DNA of 64,000 bases from Amyelois transitella (lineage: Eukaryota; Arthropoda; Insecta; Lepidoptera; Pyralidae), in NCBI RefSeq assembly GCF_032362555.1, contig NC_083515.1, positions 6,173,001 to 6,237,000 of the forward strand, read 5' to 3'. Under the pieces are notes generated by a model. That model saw only the letters and a program-made list of their open reading frames with translations, searched no databases and was not told the origin of the DNA. The position numbers and the translations under genes were made by a program. Within the stretch, counting starts at the first letter, position 1, and the number at the start of each line of letters is the position of its first letter. Below are positions 60,936-64,000 of the stretch, piece after piece.

Positions 60936-60956
60936 TATTATTATTATTTATTTAGT

Positions 60957-61011
60957 TCCCGCGGGATTGATAGGGTTTCCATGCGGACGAAGTCGCGGGC
61001 GGCCTCTAGTA
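60957..61011 (-). repeat. Repeat family A, 5' part of the split copy
   Basis: Plus TTCCCGCGGGATTGATAGGG, TTTCCATGCGGACGAAGTCG, CGGGCGGCCTCTAG is the reverse complement of the start of the reference copy at 42892. It continues the piece at 55206-55352, with about four target bases lost at the junction. Confidence 0.85.
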
Positions 61012-64000
61012 TCACAATAATCCAATTAAAATACAATGAACTGCTGAATCAAGTACCCTTTACCCATTTCCGAGAATTATGAATGTACTCGTTACAGGTT
61101 ACTGGTGGCTAAATAACATAAAAAAGTAGTTTTTACTTAATAATTGTGCTAGATAATACAAGTTTTGAGACTTAAGTTGTACATACCTACCTAATAGTTG
61201 CAGTAGAAGCACTGTTTACATTCCAAAGAGCTTTTAGCAAAGCACATAAGACGGTAATGCACAATTATTACACTCATTTACAAGTATTAGCTTGAAGTAG
61301 ATGTGTAGAGAAGAGATTAAACTAGTTTACGTTGTAGGTATACTAATTACAAGTAAAGTAGGTACTTTTTCGTATTAAACATTTGTGCGGTTATAACACA
61401 GTTAATGAGTCAGATAATTCAACTAATGTACGAATGATTATAACAAATAGAGTCCAAATTAAATTATTAGATCACACAAACTAGCAGTCGCTTACAATCT
61501 TATTGCCATAAAAGGAACCATACTCGTTACGTTACATTGCGACTATTGAACTTGGTGGTACACAGATTGAGTTGGCAGTAGGTACCTAAGTACTTTTTTA
61601 TTATAATTATATCATCTAAACTTCCCATAGCATAATTTTAGCTAATGGTTTAATACGATCTTAAGTGTATTATGTACTATCTCATGTAAAATATTTTTAT
61701 GCACGCCTACTAACATTAATTTATTTCAATATAGGTATGATAATGCCCCCTAACATGATTTCATTGTGAATGATCATCTTAGTAAGTGGTATTGATTTCC
61801 TTTTATTTGATTTCGTTTCATCGTAAAACATAAATAAAATGCGTGGATCCTCTACCATGTTCATATGATGTCGGAGCAAGGAATAATAAAAGTCATTTTT
61901 CTTCTTGAATAAACCAACCAGAAACATTACCTACCTTAGAGGAAATAGGTAGATTTGTCTTTTCATGTGCGCATTTGTATTCATATAAAATTAGCCTTGA
62001 TTTGATATGAACACAAATGCTCACCTAAATGATTTATTATGATTTTCGTTTATATAACGCCAAATGTGCAGACTTAAGCAAGCAGTGGGAGAAGGACAAA
62101 ACAGAAAATATTGTTGCCATAAACAAAAGATAATCTGTATGCACCATATTGTAGGTATTCACATTAGAAGTAGGTACGTTTAGAACTAGTAGGTACTAAT
62201 AGATACTTATTAATATACATAGGTAGGTACATACATACAGGAGCTACAGTTGTTCAATTTCATCGTACTGAAAACAACGGAGATAATGTTCATTTTATAA
62301 AAGTTACCTAAATCCTACCCTTTTTGATAACATACGACCGTTAATATGAAACTAGGTATCATTTCAGGAGTATGTAAGTGCCCATTATTGCTTTTTTCAA
62401 CAATTTCCTTTTCAAGAGCCAGTCAAACTTACTTTACCTCAATTTGGCAGATCACCCATCCGGCCTGGGAACAATTTAGCGAATGTGCGCTGATAATAGT
62501 AGTAATCCGATTAGTGAAATTAGTTTGTAGTTCCCCGGCTGACCCCTATATCGGGTATTATATTAATGTTTGTTATATTGTTCAGGATTACCGGGATTGT
62601 TTCGAATAGGAAAGTTATTCCGATCAAAAATAGTTTATGATTTTATGATTAAATTAAGATTTTTAGTCGATTATGACTACATCTAAAAATAGTCCTTCTT
62701 TTTATTTTAATATTCTTTACTTTATTTAGGAAATCGATCTTAGAGTCATAAAGTGTATAATAATAAACTGCCGACAAACGGTGTTTCACAATATATTGCT
62801 ATTTTCAATCATACAAACATGACATCAACCTATGCTTTAAAAAACACCCGTAAATACTTACTCGTACTCAGTGCGAGAATGATTACTTACAATAAAATAT
62901 TACTTTCTGAGGAAAAATGAAGAAACTTACATACACGTCCGGGACATATGGACGTCGATAAGAGGACAATAGTGTCACGTTGGGACTATAAATACAACTG
63001 AAAAAATATCTCGAATCTCTAGAAAGGACCGCCACTTTTCCGACATAAGATAAATACGAGTAATAATCTAGTAACAACGTGAACAAAAACTTATAACTAT
63101 ACCACGTCGTATATATATACCTATACATACCGGGGTCGTGCAAGAATAATATGAACCTATTATTATTGCATGTTTTTATACCTACTGTCCTGCATTGCCT
63201 AGCTAAATTTGTATGTATTTTTATATAAGGAATATATAAACACGTCGTACGTAGTTACGACTCGTACGTATCCACTTTTCTGTCGCGGGACCGAACAGTG
63301 AACAAAATTTCTTCATATTATTATTATTAAGTGACTTGATGATATTTTAAAGAAGTCATCCTCCTTAATTACATTATAAACACCAAAATACTATATTTAC
63401 AGGTTTTAACCCTAAAGTCTTTCAGAAAGTAAAAAAAGCATAGGTACTGGAATTATTAACTGTAAAGAATTCTATGAAATTAGGAATACACTATTATTAG
63501 GTACGAGTATTATCTACGGCAATCGGTAAAACTCAGAAAAGTAGGTACAGTGTACAGTAAAGTAAAATATTTTTTATTAAGGTAACCTGAAAAGCATGCA
63601 AAATATGAAAGAAGGAAAATAAATAGAACACTCAAAAAGTAAGCATTCAACTTGGCTTTCGATTTTGAAGGAAGTTTCGCTGCGTTAATCGAGCGAGTGG
63701 ATCAGAAAGGGCCCCACACTCGGAAGGCTTCATTTGCATTCCTCCCTTTTCCGCTCAACTGATTTGTAATATACTCTTACATTTCATTATTATTGGAAAT
63801 GTTGCCGTTATAACAACTGAATAAATACTTGTTTTATTTTGATTATTGTTAGGTAAGTATTTCTATATTGTATTTTTTGCGTCAGTACGTTTCTTGGAAT
63901 TTAGTTTCAGTTTTGTTTTTATTTGAACGAAGTCAATGAAAGACGGAATAATGTCTAAGGAAAGACATCAAGACTCTGAAATACATTAAACACTAAAGTG
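61012..64000. other. Gene-free AT-rich right end
   Basis: No supported coding exon. A TATATAAG/ATATATAAA pair at 63220-63240 and a GTAAGT donor-like site on minus near 62928 could belong to an unseen neighbouring gene, but nothing confirms this. Confidence 0.35.

Noticed and set aside
60119..61082. GC-rich open frames up to 140 codons on both strands
   Set aside because: Open because of base composition; no family motif, and they cross repeat boundaries.
62883..63143. Minus-strand 86-codon frame near a GTAAGT donor
   Set aside because: Tyrosine/serine-rich AT-driven frame with no recognisable domain and no partner exon.

Overview
The window looks like nuclear DNA of a ditrysian moth or butterfly. 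It is AT-rich, its genes have many introns with GT-AG borders, and the intergenic DNA is full of repeat types typical of Lepidoptera: tRNA-derived SINEs, RTE/CR1-like LINE debris and a TAA-targeting R4/Dong-type retrotransposon. The species cannot be fixed from the sequence alone.

Layout. 1-2019 holds two tail-to-tail copies of a TTLL1-like tubulin polyglutamylase gene; the left copy runs off the window edge. A third, intact, apparently single-exon copy lies at 13669-14970. Between and after them (2-27 kb) are only degenerate interspersed repeats and a few unusual hairpins. 27460-30750 is a nearly full-length RTE-type LINE whose single ORF is broken by one short deletion. 32830-34215 is a 5'-truncated LINE with its 3' UTR. 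36580-54280 (minus strand) is the one large host gene, Taf1, the scaffold subunit of TFIID. I could trace 36 coding exons in one continuous frame of about 1854 codons. It carries the N-terminal TBP-binding region, the DUF3591/TAF7-binding core, a zinc knuckle, two bromodomains and two AT-hooks, one of them on a 57-nt phase-neutral exon. 55206-61011 is a nest of insertions: an old interspersed repeat is split by a tRNA-derived SINE, whose ATT-repeat tail is split by an R4/Dong-type retrotransposon with an intact 1367-codon ORF. That element's 5' region in turn carries a small poly(A)-tailed insertion with a 14-bp target-site duplication. 61-64 kb shows no recognisable gene.

How the parts relate. 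TTLL1 copies modify axonemal and microtubule tails, and TAF1 nucleates TFIID; they are functionally unrelated neighbours. The retroelements form a small ecosystem. The most abundant short repeat (family B) shares its 3' tail with the RTE LINE and is probably mobilised by it, and the SINE tail supplied the TAA/ATT target used by the R4/Dong element. Two decayed copies of Taf1 exons lie in its own introns, so the gene has been subject to local duplication.
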